Positions 1 through 7,981 of a DNA stretch of 14,087 nucleotides are shown here, in pieces. Numbering within the stretch: position 1 is the first letter of the stretch; each line of letters opens with the position of its first letter. The position numbers and the translations under genes were made by a program. Source of the DNA: Planctomycetes bacterium UBA2386 (GTDB lineage: Bacteria > Planctomycetota > UBA1135 > UBA2386); contig DDSQ01000186.1 of the NCBI GenBank assembly GCA_002343845.1, positions 12,828-26,914 on the forward strand. Direction: 5' to 3'. The notes under the pieces were generated by a model. The model had not been told where the DNA came from. It searched no databases and saw nothing but the letters and a program-made list of their open reading frames with translations.

Positions 1-18
1 CGCAGGCCCGGGTCGTCG

Positions 19-933
19 TCAGAAGCCCCAGAATTTCACTTCGGGCGCGAGTTCGACGCCGAACGCGCCGCGAACGCGCGCGCGCACCTGGTCCATCAAC
101 GCGATGAAGTCGGCGGCCGTGCCACCGCCCTCGTTGACGAAGTAGTTGGCGTGCAGGCCGCTGACCTCGACGCCGCCGGCGCGCAGCCCCTTGCAGCCTG
201 CGGCTTCGATGAGGCGCCCGGCAGCGTCGCCAGCCGGATTGCGGAACACGCAGCCGACGCTGCGGCAGGTCACCGGCTGCGTCGCGTTGCGCTTCTTCAG
301 CGACGCCGAGAACCGCTCGAAGATCGCCTTCGGGTCGTCCGGTTGCAGTTCGAAGGTGGCGTGCAGCACGATCGCGTCGCGCAGGCCGCCGTCGCGGTAG
401 GTCGCTGCGAAGTCGTCGCGGCCGTGCACGACGATCTCGCCGTCGCGATCGACCAGGGTCAGCGACACCAGATGGTCGAACGTCTCGCCGTCGCGCGTGC
501 CGGCGTTCATCGCCACCGCACCTCCGACCATCGCCGGGATGCCCGTCAGCTTCTCGAGGCCGGCGAGGCCGACCTCCTTGGTCGCACGCAGCAGGCTCGG
601 CAACGTCACTCCAGCACCGGCGGTGATGCGGTTGCCGTCGCGGACGATGCGGTTCATGTTGGCGAGGTGAACGACGGCGCCGCGCACGCCGGCGTCGGCG
701 ACGACGACGTTGCTGCCGCCCCCGAGCACGCGCAACGGCACGTCCTCGTCGCGGCAGACGCGCACGACCAGCGCCACGTCCTCTTCGGCGAACGGCTCGA
801 GGAACCAGTCGGCGGGCCCGCCGATGCGCAGGTGCATCAACGGGCCGAGTGGAACACGCTCCCGGACGGCGCCGCGCATGCTCGCGAACAGATGGCGTGG
901 ATCAGAGTCCCGCAACGATGCCTCCGAGTGCAT
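19..933 (-). CDS. murB: UDP-N-acetylenolpyruvoylglucosamine reductase (MurB, type II-like)
   Basis: MurB is a cytoplasmic FAD enzyme. It reduces UDP-GlcNAc-enolpyruvate to UDP-MurNAc with NADPH, the second committed step of peptidoglycan synthesis. The 304-residue product shows the FAD-binding motifs RIGGPAD (36-42) and LGGGSN (70-75), then GIPAMVGGAVAMNAG (131-145), SVGCVFRNP (225-233) and a C-terminal PEVKFWG with the family Glu. Length and motif layout resemble type II MurB. At the proton-donor position, where most homologues have Ser in a GS.F.NP motif, this protein has Cys228. The chosen ATG at 933 overlaps the murC end by 32 nt. ATG at 879 (residue 19) would instead leave a 22-nt gap and is a plausible alternative; neither has a strong Shine-Dalgarno. 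The TGA stop is 18 bases from the window edge. It is the last complete gene of the operon here. Confidence 0.95.
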   Translation of the reverse strand: MHSEASLRDSDPRHLFASMRGAVRERVPLGPLMHLRIGGPADWFLEPFAEEDVALVVRVCRDEDVPLRVLGGGSNVVVADAGVRGAVVHLANMNRIVRDGNRITAGAGVTLPSLLRATKEVGLAGLEKLTGIPAMVGGAVAMNAGTRDGETFDHLVSLTLVDRDGEIVVHGRDDFAATYRDGGLRDAIVLHATFELQPDDPKAIFERFSASLKKRNATQPVTCRSVGCVFRNPAGDAAGRLIEAAGCKGLRAGGVEVSGLHANYFVNEGGGTAADFIALMDQVRARVRGAFGVELAPEVKFWGF

Positions 934-2329
934 GGTCGACGTTGCCGGCCCCCAGCAACAAGACGACGTCGGCGGGCCGAGCCTTGGCCAACACGGCCGC
1001 CGGCAGACCGGCGACCGGCCCGCCGACTTCGGCCGCGCCGCCGCGTTCGCGGATGGCCGCGACGAGGTCGGCTGCCGACACCGACGCCTGCATCTCGGCG
1101 GTCTCGCGGGCGCCGTAGATGTCGGCCAGCACGGAGTGGTCGGCGCTGGCGAGCGCGTCGGCGAACTCCGGCAACAGGCACAGGGTCCGCTGGAACTGGT
1201 GCGGCTGGAACACCGCGAGCAGGCGCCGTCCCGGGAACCGCCGACGCGCCGCCAACAGCACCGCGCGGATCTCGGCCGGGTGGTGCGCGTAGTCGTTGAC
1301 CAGCACGCCGCCGCGCGGCCCGGTGTGCAGTTCGAAGCGCCGGCGCACACCGACGAACTCGGCGACGCCGCGGCAGGCGCCTTCGAGATCCGCGCCGGCG
1401 ATGTCGGCGAGCCCGAGCGCGAACAACGCGTTCTGCATGTTGTGCCGGCCCGACAGCGCCAGCTGCACGCGCGGCAGCCGGCGACCGAGCACGATCGGCA
1501 CGAACGAGAAGCGCCCGAGGTCGTCGCCCACGTCGACCGCGCGCACGTCGCTCCACAGTCCCGCCCCGACCGTCAGCACGCGCACGTCGGCGCGCAGGCT
1601 GTCGAGCACGGCGCGCGGCACGCCTTCCTCGACCAAGGCGGTGCCGCCGGCGCGCACGCGCGCGAGGTAGCCGGCGAACGCTTCCATCAGGTCGTCGGTC
1701 GACGGGAAGCAGTCGAAGTGGTCGTGGTCGACGTTGAGGATCGCGGCGCCGAACGGCCGCAGGTTGTGGAAGCTGCGGTTGAACTCGCAGGCCTCGACCA
1801 CGAACTCGGGGCTACGCCCCCAGCGGCCGTTGCCGCCGAGTTCGGGAACCTCGCCGCCGATCAAGTGCGACGGCTCGATGCCGGCTCCACGCAGCGCGGC
1901 GACGGTGAGCCCGGTCGTCGTCGTCTTGCCGTGCGTGCCTGCGATCGCGAGCGTGCGACGTCCCTCGCTGAGCCTCCCGACCGCCTCGGCATACAGCAGC
2001 GACGTGAAGCCGAGCCGCAAGCACGCCTGCACCTCGGGATCCTCGACCGGCACGGCCGCGCTGCGGATCACGTAGCCGTCCTGGCCGTGCACCCGCGCGG
2101 GCTGGGCACCGACCCAGACGGCGACGCCCTCGGCAGCGAGGTGATCGACCACGGCACCACCACTGGCATCGCTGCCGGTGACGACGCAACCACTGCCGGC
2201 GAGCAGGCGAGCCAGCCCGCTCATGCCAGCGCCGCCGACGCCGACGAAGTGGAAGCGGTTGCTGACGAAACTGGCGCCGAACAGTCCCGCGGCCGAAGCC
2301 GCCGACTCGGTGCGTTCGTCGTCGATCAC
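902..2329 (-). CDS. murC: UDP-N-acetylmuramate--L-alanine ligase (MurC)
   Basis: MurC is the cytoplasmic ATP-dependent ligase that adds L-Ala to UDP-MurNAc. The 475-residue product has the expected three domains: an N-terminal UDP-binding Rossmann motif GVGGAGMSG (30-38), the Mur-ligase P-loop GTHGKTTT (131-138) with EACEFNRSF (179-187), and a C-terminal domain with DYAHHPAEI (346-354) and FQPHQFQRT (374-382). EACE and QPHQ replace the EADE and QPHR seen in E. coli-type enzymes. These variants occur in other phyla and do not remove the P-loop or the HH pair. The start is GTG at 2329, whose bases overlap the murG stop as GTGA. No upstream ATG in frame fits the family, because the frame before it is murG read out of frame. 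A weak G-rich stretch precedes the start, so translation probably couples to murG. Confidence 0.96.
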   Translation of the reverse strand: MIDDERTESAASAAGLFGASFVSNRFHFVGVGGAGMSGLARLLAGSGCVVTGSDASGGAVVDHLAAEGVAVWVGAQPARVHGQDGYVIRSAAVPVEDPEVQACLRLGFTSLLYAEAVGRLSEGRRTLAIAGTHGKTTTTGLTVAALRGAGIEPSHLIGGEVPELGGNGRWGRSPEFVVEACEFNRSFHNLRPFGAAILNVDHDHFDCFPSTDDLMEAFAGYLARVRAGGTALVEEGVPRAVLDSLRADVRVLTVGAGLWSDVRAVDVGDDLGRFSFVPIVLGRRLPRVQLALSGRHNMQNALFALGLADIAGADLEGACRGVAEFVGVRRRFELHTGPRGGVLVNDYAHHPAEIRAVLLAARRRFPGRRLLAVFQPHQFQRTLCLLPEFADALASADHSVLADIYGARETAEMQASVSAADLVAAIRERGGAAEVGGPVAGLPAAVLAKARPADVVLLLGAGNVDHALGGIVAGL

Positions 2330-3417
2330 GCGCCGCCCCCGACCGGTCCGGCGCCGAGCAGCCCCATGTCGCGCAGGATCGCGACGCAGGCATCGCCGCC
2401 GCACAGCCGCTTGGCGGCCGCCCCCATCGCGCGCAGCCGTTCCGGATCGGCGAGCAGGCACTGCACGAGTTCGGCCATCGCGTCGACCGACAGCGCTGCT
2501 TCCTCGACGATGAGCGCAGCACCGGCGCGCGCCAGGACCTCGGCATTGCGCAACTGCTGGCGATCGCGGTGGTGCGGGTACGGAACGACGATCGCGGCGC
2601 GACCGACCGCCATCAGCTCGGCGACCGTGGCGCCGCCGCCGCGGCAGATCACCAGGTCGGCAGCGCCGAGCATGCGGTCCATGTCCGCGGTCACAGGTCG
2701 CACCTGCACGTCGATGGTGCCATCGCCCGCGGCGTAGCGTCGACGCACTTCCTCGTCGCGGCCAAGGCCAGCGAGGTGCAGCACCTGCAGACGCGCTCCC
2801 TGGCGGAGCAGGGCGGGCGGCACGACTTCGTTCAGCGAACGCGCGCCCTGGCTGCCGCCGGTGACCAGCACGACCGGACGGTCGGCGGCGAGGCCGAGCC
2901 GACGACGGGCTTCGCCGCGGTCGATGCCGCCGAGTTCGGGCCGCAGCGGCGTGCCGGTCACCAGACCTCGCGTGGCCGACATGCCGTCGGCGGGCAGGCC
3001 GTGGTAGACGCGCGTGGCGACCGGCTGCAGCAGCCGGTTGGCCCGACCCATCACCGCGTTCTGTTCGAGCAGATAGACCGGCTTGCCGAGGCTCTTCGCC
3101 GCCAGCGCGACCGGCACGGACGGTCGGCCGCCGGTGCTGATCACGCAGTCGACCTGCTGCTCGCGCAGCAGGCGACGCGCCTTCGCCATCGCCCGCAGCA
3201 GCCAGAACGGCAACGCCAACCGCGACTTGCCCGCGGGCGGCAGTTCGACGCCCGGCACGTCGGGCAACGCCGCGCGGTGCAGTTCGCGTTCGATGTCGCG
3301 CCCCTCGGTCACCAGCAGCGCTTCGTGGCCGCTGTCGCGCAGCGCGCGCGCGAGCACCAGCGCGGGCATCAAGTGCCCGCCCGTGCCGCCGCTGACCAGA
3401 CAGACGCGCTTCACCAT
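2326..3417 (-). CDS. murG: UDP-GlcNAc--lipid I GlcNAc transferase (MurG)
   Basis: MurG is the GT28-family glycosyltransferase on the inner face of the membrane. It adds GlcNAc to lipid I to give lipid II. The 363-residue product shows the N-terminal glycine loop SGGTGGHLMP (9-18), a second conserved stretch LEQNAVMGRANRLL (117-130), GGSQGARSLNE (187-197) and the donor-site motif RGGGATVAEL (259-268) followed by PYPHHRDRQQLRNA (279-292). The His of the usual HEQN is Leu116-Leu117, and the usual HQ before NA is RQQ. Both are deviations from the E. coli consensus, while the fold motifs are intact. The start ATG at 3417 is 4 nt after the stop of the LysM gene, with no clear Shine-Dalgarno, so re-initiation is likely. 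The TGA stop overlaps the murC GTG. Confidence 0.96.
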   Translation of the reverse strand: MVKRVCLVSGGTGGHLMPALVLARALRDSGHEALLVTEGRDIERELHRAALPDVPGVELPPAGKSRLALPFWLLRAMAKARRLLREQQVDCVISTGGRPSVPVALAAKSLGKPVYLLEQNAVMGRANRLLQPVATRVYHGLPADGMSATRGLVTGTPLRPELGGIDRGEARRRLGLAADRPVVLVTGGSQGARSLNEVVPPALLRQGARLQVLHLAGLGRDEEVRRRYAAGDGTIDVQVRPVTADMDRMLGAADLVICRGGGATVAELMAVGRAAIVVPYPHHRDRQQLRNAEVLARAGAALIVEEAALSVDAMAELVQCLLADPERLRAMGAAAKRLCGGDACVAILRDMGLLGAGPVGGGA

Positions 3418-3421
3418 GCCG

Positions 3422-4165
3422 TCACTTCGCCGGCAGCTTCAGGATGTCGCCGGGCTTGATCTTCTCCGGCTTCACGGTCGGGTTGAGCGCCAGCAGTTCC
3501 TCCTGGCGCTTGCGCGAGCCGAGCTGGTTGATGGCGATGCGCTCGATGGTGTCGCCCTTCTTCACGGTGTAGCTGCGGCCGACGTCGGCGACCGGCGTCA
3601 CGGGCGTCGCCGCGCGTTGCTGGCGCGAACTGTCACGCGCCGCGATCGCGGCAGCGGTCGGCAGCTTGATCTGCTTGCCGGCGCGCAGGCGATGCGGCTG
3701 CACGTCGGGATTGAGTTGCTGGATCTCCGGCCACAACGACTCCTTGCCGAGACGCGTGCGGGCGATGCTGCCGAACGAGTCGCCGTCCTGCACGGTGTAG
3801 AGCACCGTCGTCGCGACTTCGGCGGTCGGCGCCGGCGGGTTCGCGGGCGCACCGCCGGTCGGCGCGCTGCCGTTGCCGGTCGCCGGCGTCGCCGGGCCCG
3901 TCGGCCGCGGCGTCGCCGCGGCGGGGTTCTGCGGCGTCACGGCCGGCGGCGTCGTCAGCAGGTCGAGGCTGCGGCTGCGCTCCCCGGCGGGCGGCGTCGC
4001 CGCGGGCGGGCGCCCCCCCCCGCCTGCACCCGAACCGGGCGCGTGCATCGGCACCGGCGAACGTCCGCCGGCAGCGGCATCGCCACTGCCCCAGATCGTC
4101 ACGCCGAGGATCAGGAAGATCACGAGACACAGAACGTAGAGGCCGTACTTCTCGAGTTGGCCCAT
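3422..4165 (-). CDS. Membrane-anchored protein with two LysM domains
   Basis: The 247-residue product is not a standard dcw member. It has a short N-terminus, one hydrophobic segment (about residues 8-26), a long Pro/Ala/Gly-rich linker (about 30-120) and two LysM domains (about 122-169 and 198-245). Both LysM domains have the YTV..GD...IA ...LNP ... G..I.LP pattern. LysM domains bind N-acetylglucosamine-containing glycans, so I infer a bitopic membrane protein reaching into the periplasm to contact peptidoglycan. No catalytic domain is visible. The ATG at 4165 overlaps the ftsW stop (TGATG) and is preceded by TGGAGG with a 5-nt spacer, a strong site that fixes the start. It lies between ftsW and murG, which suggests a role in septal or lateral wall synthesis, but the exact function is unknown. 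The linker contains a G9 run on the coding strand. Confidence 0.9.
   Translation of the reverse strand: MGQLEKYGLYVLCLVIFLILGVTIWGSGDAAAGGRSPVPMHAPGSGAGGGGRPPAATPPAGERSRSLDLLTTPPAVTPQNPAAATPRPTGPATPATGNGSAPTGGAPANPPAPTAEVATTVLYTVQDGDSFGSIARTRLGKESLWPEIQQLNPDVQPHRLRAGKQIKLPTAAAIAARDSSRQQRAATPVTPVADVGRSYTVKKGDTIERIAINQLGSRKRQEELLALNPTVKPEKIKPGDILKLPAK
4013..4021 (-). repeat. G9 homopolymer in the LysM gene linker
   Basis: Nine consecutive G on the coding strand (C on plus), coding for the Gly run at about residues 48-51, before both LysM domains. A change of one base would shift the frame and remove the LysM region. Long G tracts can be contingency loci or sequencing artefacts. Confidence 0.9.
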
Positions 4166-5367
4166 CACACCCTCCAGGAACCGGAAACCGGGGAAACGGA
4201 AGCAGAAGAACGCGGGGAGCCGGCGGCCAGCGCGAGCGCTGCGCTCGTCGCGAAGGTGCCGGCACGGTCGCTGCGCGCGGCGTTGCCGATCAGGCCGACG
4301 GCCGCGAGGCAGAACATGAGGCTGGTGCCGCCGGTGCTGACGAACGGCAGGTCGATGCCCTTCGCCGGCGCCCAGCCGCTGACGACCAGCAGGTTCGCGG
4401 CGGCCTGCATGCAGATCATCAGCGAGTAGCCGCAGACGACGTAGCGCAGGAACGGATCGCGCACCTGGCAGATGATCCGGAAGCAGATCCAGCCGAACGC
4501 CGTGAACGCGCAGAGCACGAACAGCGAGCCGAGGTAGCCGAACTCCTCGGCGACGATCGCGAACACGAAGTCGTTGTGCGCCTCGGGCACGTAGTTCATC
4601 TTCATCCAGCCCTGGCCGAGGCCGCGACCGAACAGGCCGCCGCTGCCGATGGCGATGAGCCCGAGGCCGACCTGCGACTCGGGGCGCGTGTGCAGCATGT
4701 CGCGCAGGCGGCCCTGCACGTAGTCGTGCTGCAGCGCCGTCACGAGCACGCCGCCGACGCCGACGATCGCGATCGGCAGGAAGTAGAAGAACCGCACGCC
4801 GGCGACCAGCGCCATCGCGAACGCCAGGCCGAGCACCAGCAGCGCGTTGCCGTTGTCCGGCTGCAGCGCCAGGGCGCCTGCCAGGAGCAGCGTGCAACCG
4901 AACGCCGGCAGGAAGCCCGCGCGCAGCGTGGTGACGCCGCTGCCGGCCTTGGCCAGCAGCCATGCCACGGCAAGCACCAGGCAGAACCTGGCCGGCTCGA
5001 CCGGCTGGAACTGCAGGCTGCCGATGTGGATCCAGCGCGCCGCGCCGTTGATGTCGCGCGACACCACGTGCGGCAGCAGGCAGCACGCCGTCGCGACCAG
5101 GAACCCCGGCAGGGCGAAGCGCTGCACCACCCGCATCGGCACGAGCGCGGCGACCAGGAACAGCGCCAGGCCCGCGAGCAGCTTGCTGCCCTGCGACTTC
5201 ATCACCGCCAGCGGTCCGACGTCGATCTGCGAGCCGCGCACCGACACCGCCATGACGAGACCGAGGCAGCACAACGCGACCGTGACCAGCATCAGCCAGT
5301 CGAGTTCGCGCAGATGCAGCATCGCGTGCCGTTCGCGCCGGGTCGCCGAGGTCGGGATGCTCGTCAT
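4165..5367 (-). CDS. ftsW: Lipid II polymerase of the SEDS family (FtsW)
   Basis: FtsW is the SEDS-family peptidoglycan glycosyltransferase of the divisome. It works with the transpeptidase FtsI to polymerise lipid II at the septum. The 400-residue polytopic protein has many hydrophobic segments and the family motifs NGAARWIHIGSLQFQPVE (107-124), QPDNG (169-173), AIGSGGLFGRGLGQG (239-253), PEAHNDF (261-267) and PAKGIDLPFVSTGGTSL (334-350). The usual QPSE is QPVE and the usual SYGGTS is STGGTS. SEDS proteins include RodA; presence in the dcw cluster near ftsI favours FtsW. The ATG at 5367 overlaps the mraY stop as TGATG and has AAGGTG about 5 nt upstream. Residues after about 365 form a Ser/Ala-rich cytoplasmic tail. 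Confidence 0.93.
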   Translation of the reverse strand: MTSIPTSATRRERHAMLHLRELDWLMLVTVALCCLGLVMAVSVRGSQIDVGPLAVMKSQGSKLLAGLALFLVAALVPMRVVQRFALPGFLVATACCLLPHVVSRDINGAARWIHIGSLQFQPVEPARFCLVLAVAWLLAKAGSGVTTLRAGFLPAFGCTLLLAGALALQPDNGNALLVLGLAFAMALVAGVRFFYFLPIAIVGVGGVLVTALQHDYVQGRLRDMLHTRPESQVGLGLIAIGSGGLFGRGLGQGWMKMNYVPEAHNDFVFAIVAEEFGYLGSLFVLCAFTAFGWICFRIICQVRDPFLRYVVCGYSLMICMQAAANLLVVSGWAPAKGIDLPFVSTGGTSLMFCLAAVGLIGNAARSDRAGTFATSAALALAAGSPRSSASVSPVSGSWRV

Positions 5368-6485
5368 CAGCGCACCTTGAACAACGCGAGGCTGCACAAC
5401 GCGAGCAGCGCCGAGACCACCCAGGTGCGCACGACGACGCGCGACTCGGGCATGCCCGCGAATTGGAAGTGATGGTGCAGCGGGGCGCAGCGGAAGATCC
5501 GCTTGCCGCGCAGCCGGAACGACGCGACCTGCAGGATCACCGACAGCGCCTCGACGACGAACACGCCGCCGACGACGACCAACACCAACTCGGTGCGCGA
5601 GACGAGCGCGGCGTAGCCGAGCGCCCCGCCGAGCCCGAGACTGCCGACGTCGCCCATGAACACCATGGCCGGCGCGGCGTTGAACCACAGGAACCCGAGC
5701 GTGCCGCCGAGCAGCGCTGCCATCAGCACCGCCATCTCGCCCGCGCCCGCGACGTGCGGGACCAGCAGGTACTGCGCCCAGTCGACGCGGCCGACCGCGT
5801 AGGTGATGACCGCGTAGGCGATCGCCGCGGTCGCGACGCAACCGGTCGCCAGACCGTCGAGTCCGTCGGTCAGGTTGACCGCGTTCGCCGAACCGGTCAG
5901 CACCAGCACCGCGAGCAGCAGGAACGGCACGCCCAACCACACCGACAGGTCGAGCGCCACGTCCTTCGCGAACGGCACGTAGAGGTGCGGGCCGCCAGCG
6001 TCGGCCTGCAGCCCGGCCGGCAGCAGCAACCACAGGGCGACGCCCAGCGCGAGGAGTGTCAGCGCACCCTGCTTCTGCCGCTTGCTGATGCCGCGCTTCT
6101 GCGGATTGTGCAGCTTGACCCAGTCGTCCCAGAAGCCGACCGCAGCGAAACCGCCGATCAGCACGAGCCCGGGCAGCGAAAACTGGTTGGCTCCGTCGAA
6201 GCGCAGCCAGAGCGCGGCAGAGACCAGGATCGCCCCGAGCACGAACAGCCCGCCCATCGTCGGCGTGCCCTTCTTGTGCGCATGCAGGTCCTCGAGCTTG
6301 GCCGAACCGGTGCCGTCGATGCGCTCGCGGATGCCGAGCGACCGCAGCCACGCGATCACGCGCGGGCCGACCACGATCGCCAGCAGGAACGCGGTCACGG
6401 TCGCACCGGCGGCGCGGAACGAGATGTAGCCGAGCAGTCGGCACACGTCGTCCGAGAACAGCAGCGGTGCGAGCCAGTAGATCAT
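5367..6485 (-). CDS. mraY: Phospho-MurNAc-pentapeptide transferase (MraY)
   Basis: MraY is the integral membrane enzyme that transfers phospho-MurNAc-pentapeptide from UDP to undecaprenyl phosphate, forming lipid I. The 372-residue product is the usual length. It shows KKGTPTMGG (71-79), the catalytic DDWVK (120-124), NAVNLTDGLDGLA (201-213), MGDVGSLGLGG (277-287) and the substrate-site APLHHHF (334-340). About ten hydrophobic segments are visible. The ATG at 6485 overlaps the murF stop as ATGA and has GGAGG 10 nt upstream. In most dcw clusters the next gene is murD; here ftsW follows directly with a 1-nt overlap. All hallmark residues are present and I see no anomaly in the protein. Confidence 0.98.
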   Translation of the reverse strand: MIYWLAPLLFSDDVCRLLGYISFRAAGATVTAFLLAIVVGPRVIAWLRSLGIRERIDGTGSAKLEDLHAHKKGTPTMGGLFVLGAILVSAALWLRFDGANQFSLPGLVLIGGFAAVGFWDDWVKLHNPQKRGISKRQKQGALTLLALGVALWLLLPAGLQADAGGPHLYVPFAKDVALDLSVWLGVPFLLLAVLVLTGSANAVNLTDGLDGLATGCVATAAIAYAVITYAVGRVDWAQYLLVPHVAGAGEMAVLMAALLGGTLGFLWFNAAPAMVFMGDVGSLGLGGALGYAALVSRTELVLVVVGGVFVVEALSVILQVASFRLRGKRIFRCAPLHHHFQFAGMPESRVVVRTWVVSALLALCSLALFKVR

Positions 6486-7981
6486 CCGCCGGATCCCTCC
6501 GCAGCAGCGGTGCGTTCGCCGCCGAGTTCGGCGACGAGGCGATCGACGAGCCGGTCCAGCGCGATGCGGCGCGAGGCCTTGCACAGCACACGGTCACCGC
6601 CACGCACGCGTGCGCGCAGCAGATCGAACGCAGCACCGGCATCGACGACGCGATGCACGGCGGCGGCCGACATGCCCGCCGCGATCGCGCCATCGGCGAT
6701 CGGCGAAGCCCCAGCACCAACGCAGACCAGAAGGTCCTGGCGCGTTCGCGCGACTTCGGCCCCGAGCGCGCGATGCAGCGCCTCGCTGGTCGCACCGAGC
6801 TCGAGCATCTCGCCGAAGACGACGATGCGACGCCCGCCACCCGGCAGGCCGGCGAGCGCCTGCAACGCTGCCGCCGCCGACTGCGGGTTCATGTTGTAGG
6901 TGTCGTCGAAGACCGTGACGTCACCGGCGGACTTGGGTTCGAGCCGCCGCGATGCCGACGGCACCTGCGCCAACGCGCGCAGCACGTCCTCTTCGGCGAC
7001 GCCGAGCCAGCTTGCGGCTGCGATCACCGCCAGGGCGTTGTAGACGTTGTGCGTGCCCAGACGCGGCAGCGTGACCGGCCGTTCCCCCTGCAGGAGGAAC
7101 GTCGTGCCGAGCGCATGGAAGCGCACGTCGGTCGCGAACCAGTCCGCTGGCCGCGAGACGCTGGTGAACTGCACGCGCGCCTTCGTCGTCGCGGCCATCG
7201 CGCGGCAGGCGGCGTCGTCGCCGTTCAGGATGCAGAGGCCGTCGGCCGGCAGCGACGCCGGCAACGCCGACTTCTCGCGGGCCACACCCTCGAGCGAACC
7301 GAGCCCTTCGAGGTGCGCCGCGGCCACGCACGTGACGATGCCGATTTCCGGGCGCGCAACGGCCGCGAGCTGCGCGATCTCGCCCGGCGCGTTCGTGCCG
7401 ATCTCGACCACCGCCGCGCGCGTGTCCGGTCCGATCGCGAACAGGGTGAGCGGCACGCCGACCTGGTTGTTGAACGACCCCGGCGAACGCACCGTCGGCA
7501 TCGCCGCGGCGAGAACGGCGCCGAGCCATTCCTTCGTCGACGTCTTGCCGCACGAGCCGGTGATGCCGACGACGCGCGCGCGATGGCGGCGACGATGCTC
7601 GCCGGCGAGGTCGAGCAACGCCTTGCCGGTGTCCGCGACGCGGACGACGAACGGCGCCTGGGCGCGGGCCGCGAGAGCGCGTTCGAGATCGGGCAATTCG
7701 TGCAGCGGCCTGCTGACCAGCAGGCCCGCGGCGCCACCGCGCACCGCCGCGCTGGCGAACGCGTGGCCGTCGTGCGACGGCCCACGCAGCGCGACGAACA
7801 GCCGGCCGGCACAGTCGGTGCGCGAGTCGGTGACGACGCCGGCCGCGGCCGGACCGCGTTGCAGCACGTCGCCGCCGCTCGCCTTCGCGACCGCAGCCGC
7901 GGTCAGCCACGAACCACGCGCCCGGGCGCGTGGACGATCGCCGGCGGCGTCGCCGGACTTCGGCTTCATCGGGGCAACCAT
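6482..7981 (-). CDS. murF: UDP-MurNAc-tripeptide--D-alanyl-D-alanine ligase (MurF)
   Basis: MurF is the cytoplasmic ATP-dependent ligase that adds D-Ala-D-Ala to UDP-MurNAc-tripeptide, completing the pentapeptide precursor. The 499-residue product shows TDSR (51-54) in the UDP-binding domain, the P-loop TGSCGKTST (141-149), SFNNQVGVPLTL (169-180), EIGTNAPGEI (193-202), GTHNVYNAL (309-317), DTYNMNPQS (360-368) and GEMLELG (390-396). The P-loop and the YNxNP motif separate it from MurC/D/E. The start is ATG at 7981, because GGAGG at 7986-7990 lies 4 nt upstream. An in-frame ATG at 7969 (residue 5) would make an ATGA overlap with the murE stop and cannot be excluded. The Ala/Gly-rich C-terminal tail after about residue 485 is probably disordered. 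Confidence 0.96.
   Translation of the reverse strand: MVAPMKPKSGDAAGDRPRARARGSWLTAAAVAKASGGDVLQRGPAAAGVVTDSRTDCAGRLFVALRGPSHDGHAFASAAVRGGAAGLLVSRPLHELPDLERALAARAQAPFVVRVADTGKALLDLAGEHRRRHRARVVGITGSCGKTSTKEWLGAVLAAAMPTVRSPGSFNNQVGVPLTLFAIGPDTRAAVVEIGTNAPGEIAQLAAVARPEIGIVTCVAAAHLEGLGSLEGVAREKSALPASLPADGLCILNGDDAACRAMAATTKARVQFTSVSRPADWFATDVRFHALGTTFLLQGERPVTLPRLGTHNVYNALAVIAAASWLGVAEEDVLRALAQVPSASRRLEPKSAGDVTVFDDTYNMNPQSAAAALQALAGLPGGGRRIVVFGEMLELGATSEALHRALGAEVARTRQDLLVCVGAGASPIADGAIAAGMSAAAVHRVVDAGAAFDLLRARVRGGDRVLCKASRRIALDRLVDRLVAELGGERTAAAEGSGG

Noticed and set aside
710..2737. 675-codon open frame on the plus strand, antisense to murC and murG
   Set aside because: The translation is rich in Arg, His, Asp and Ala with no recognisable domain. 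It is antisense to well-supported Mur enzymes and is explained by the codon bias of GC-rich DNA.
3422..5272. 616-codon minus-strand frame containing the LysM gene, as a possible fusion protein
   Set aside because: The first part is ftsW in a wrong frame. A strong ribosome site before ATG 4165 marks the true start.
4165..6840. 891-codon minus-strand frame containing ftsW
   Set aside because: Only the last 400 codons are FtsW. The upstream part is mraY and murF read in the wrong frame; the start is fixed by the TGATG junction at 5367.
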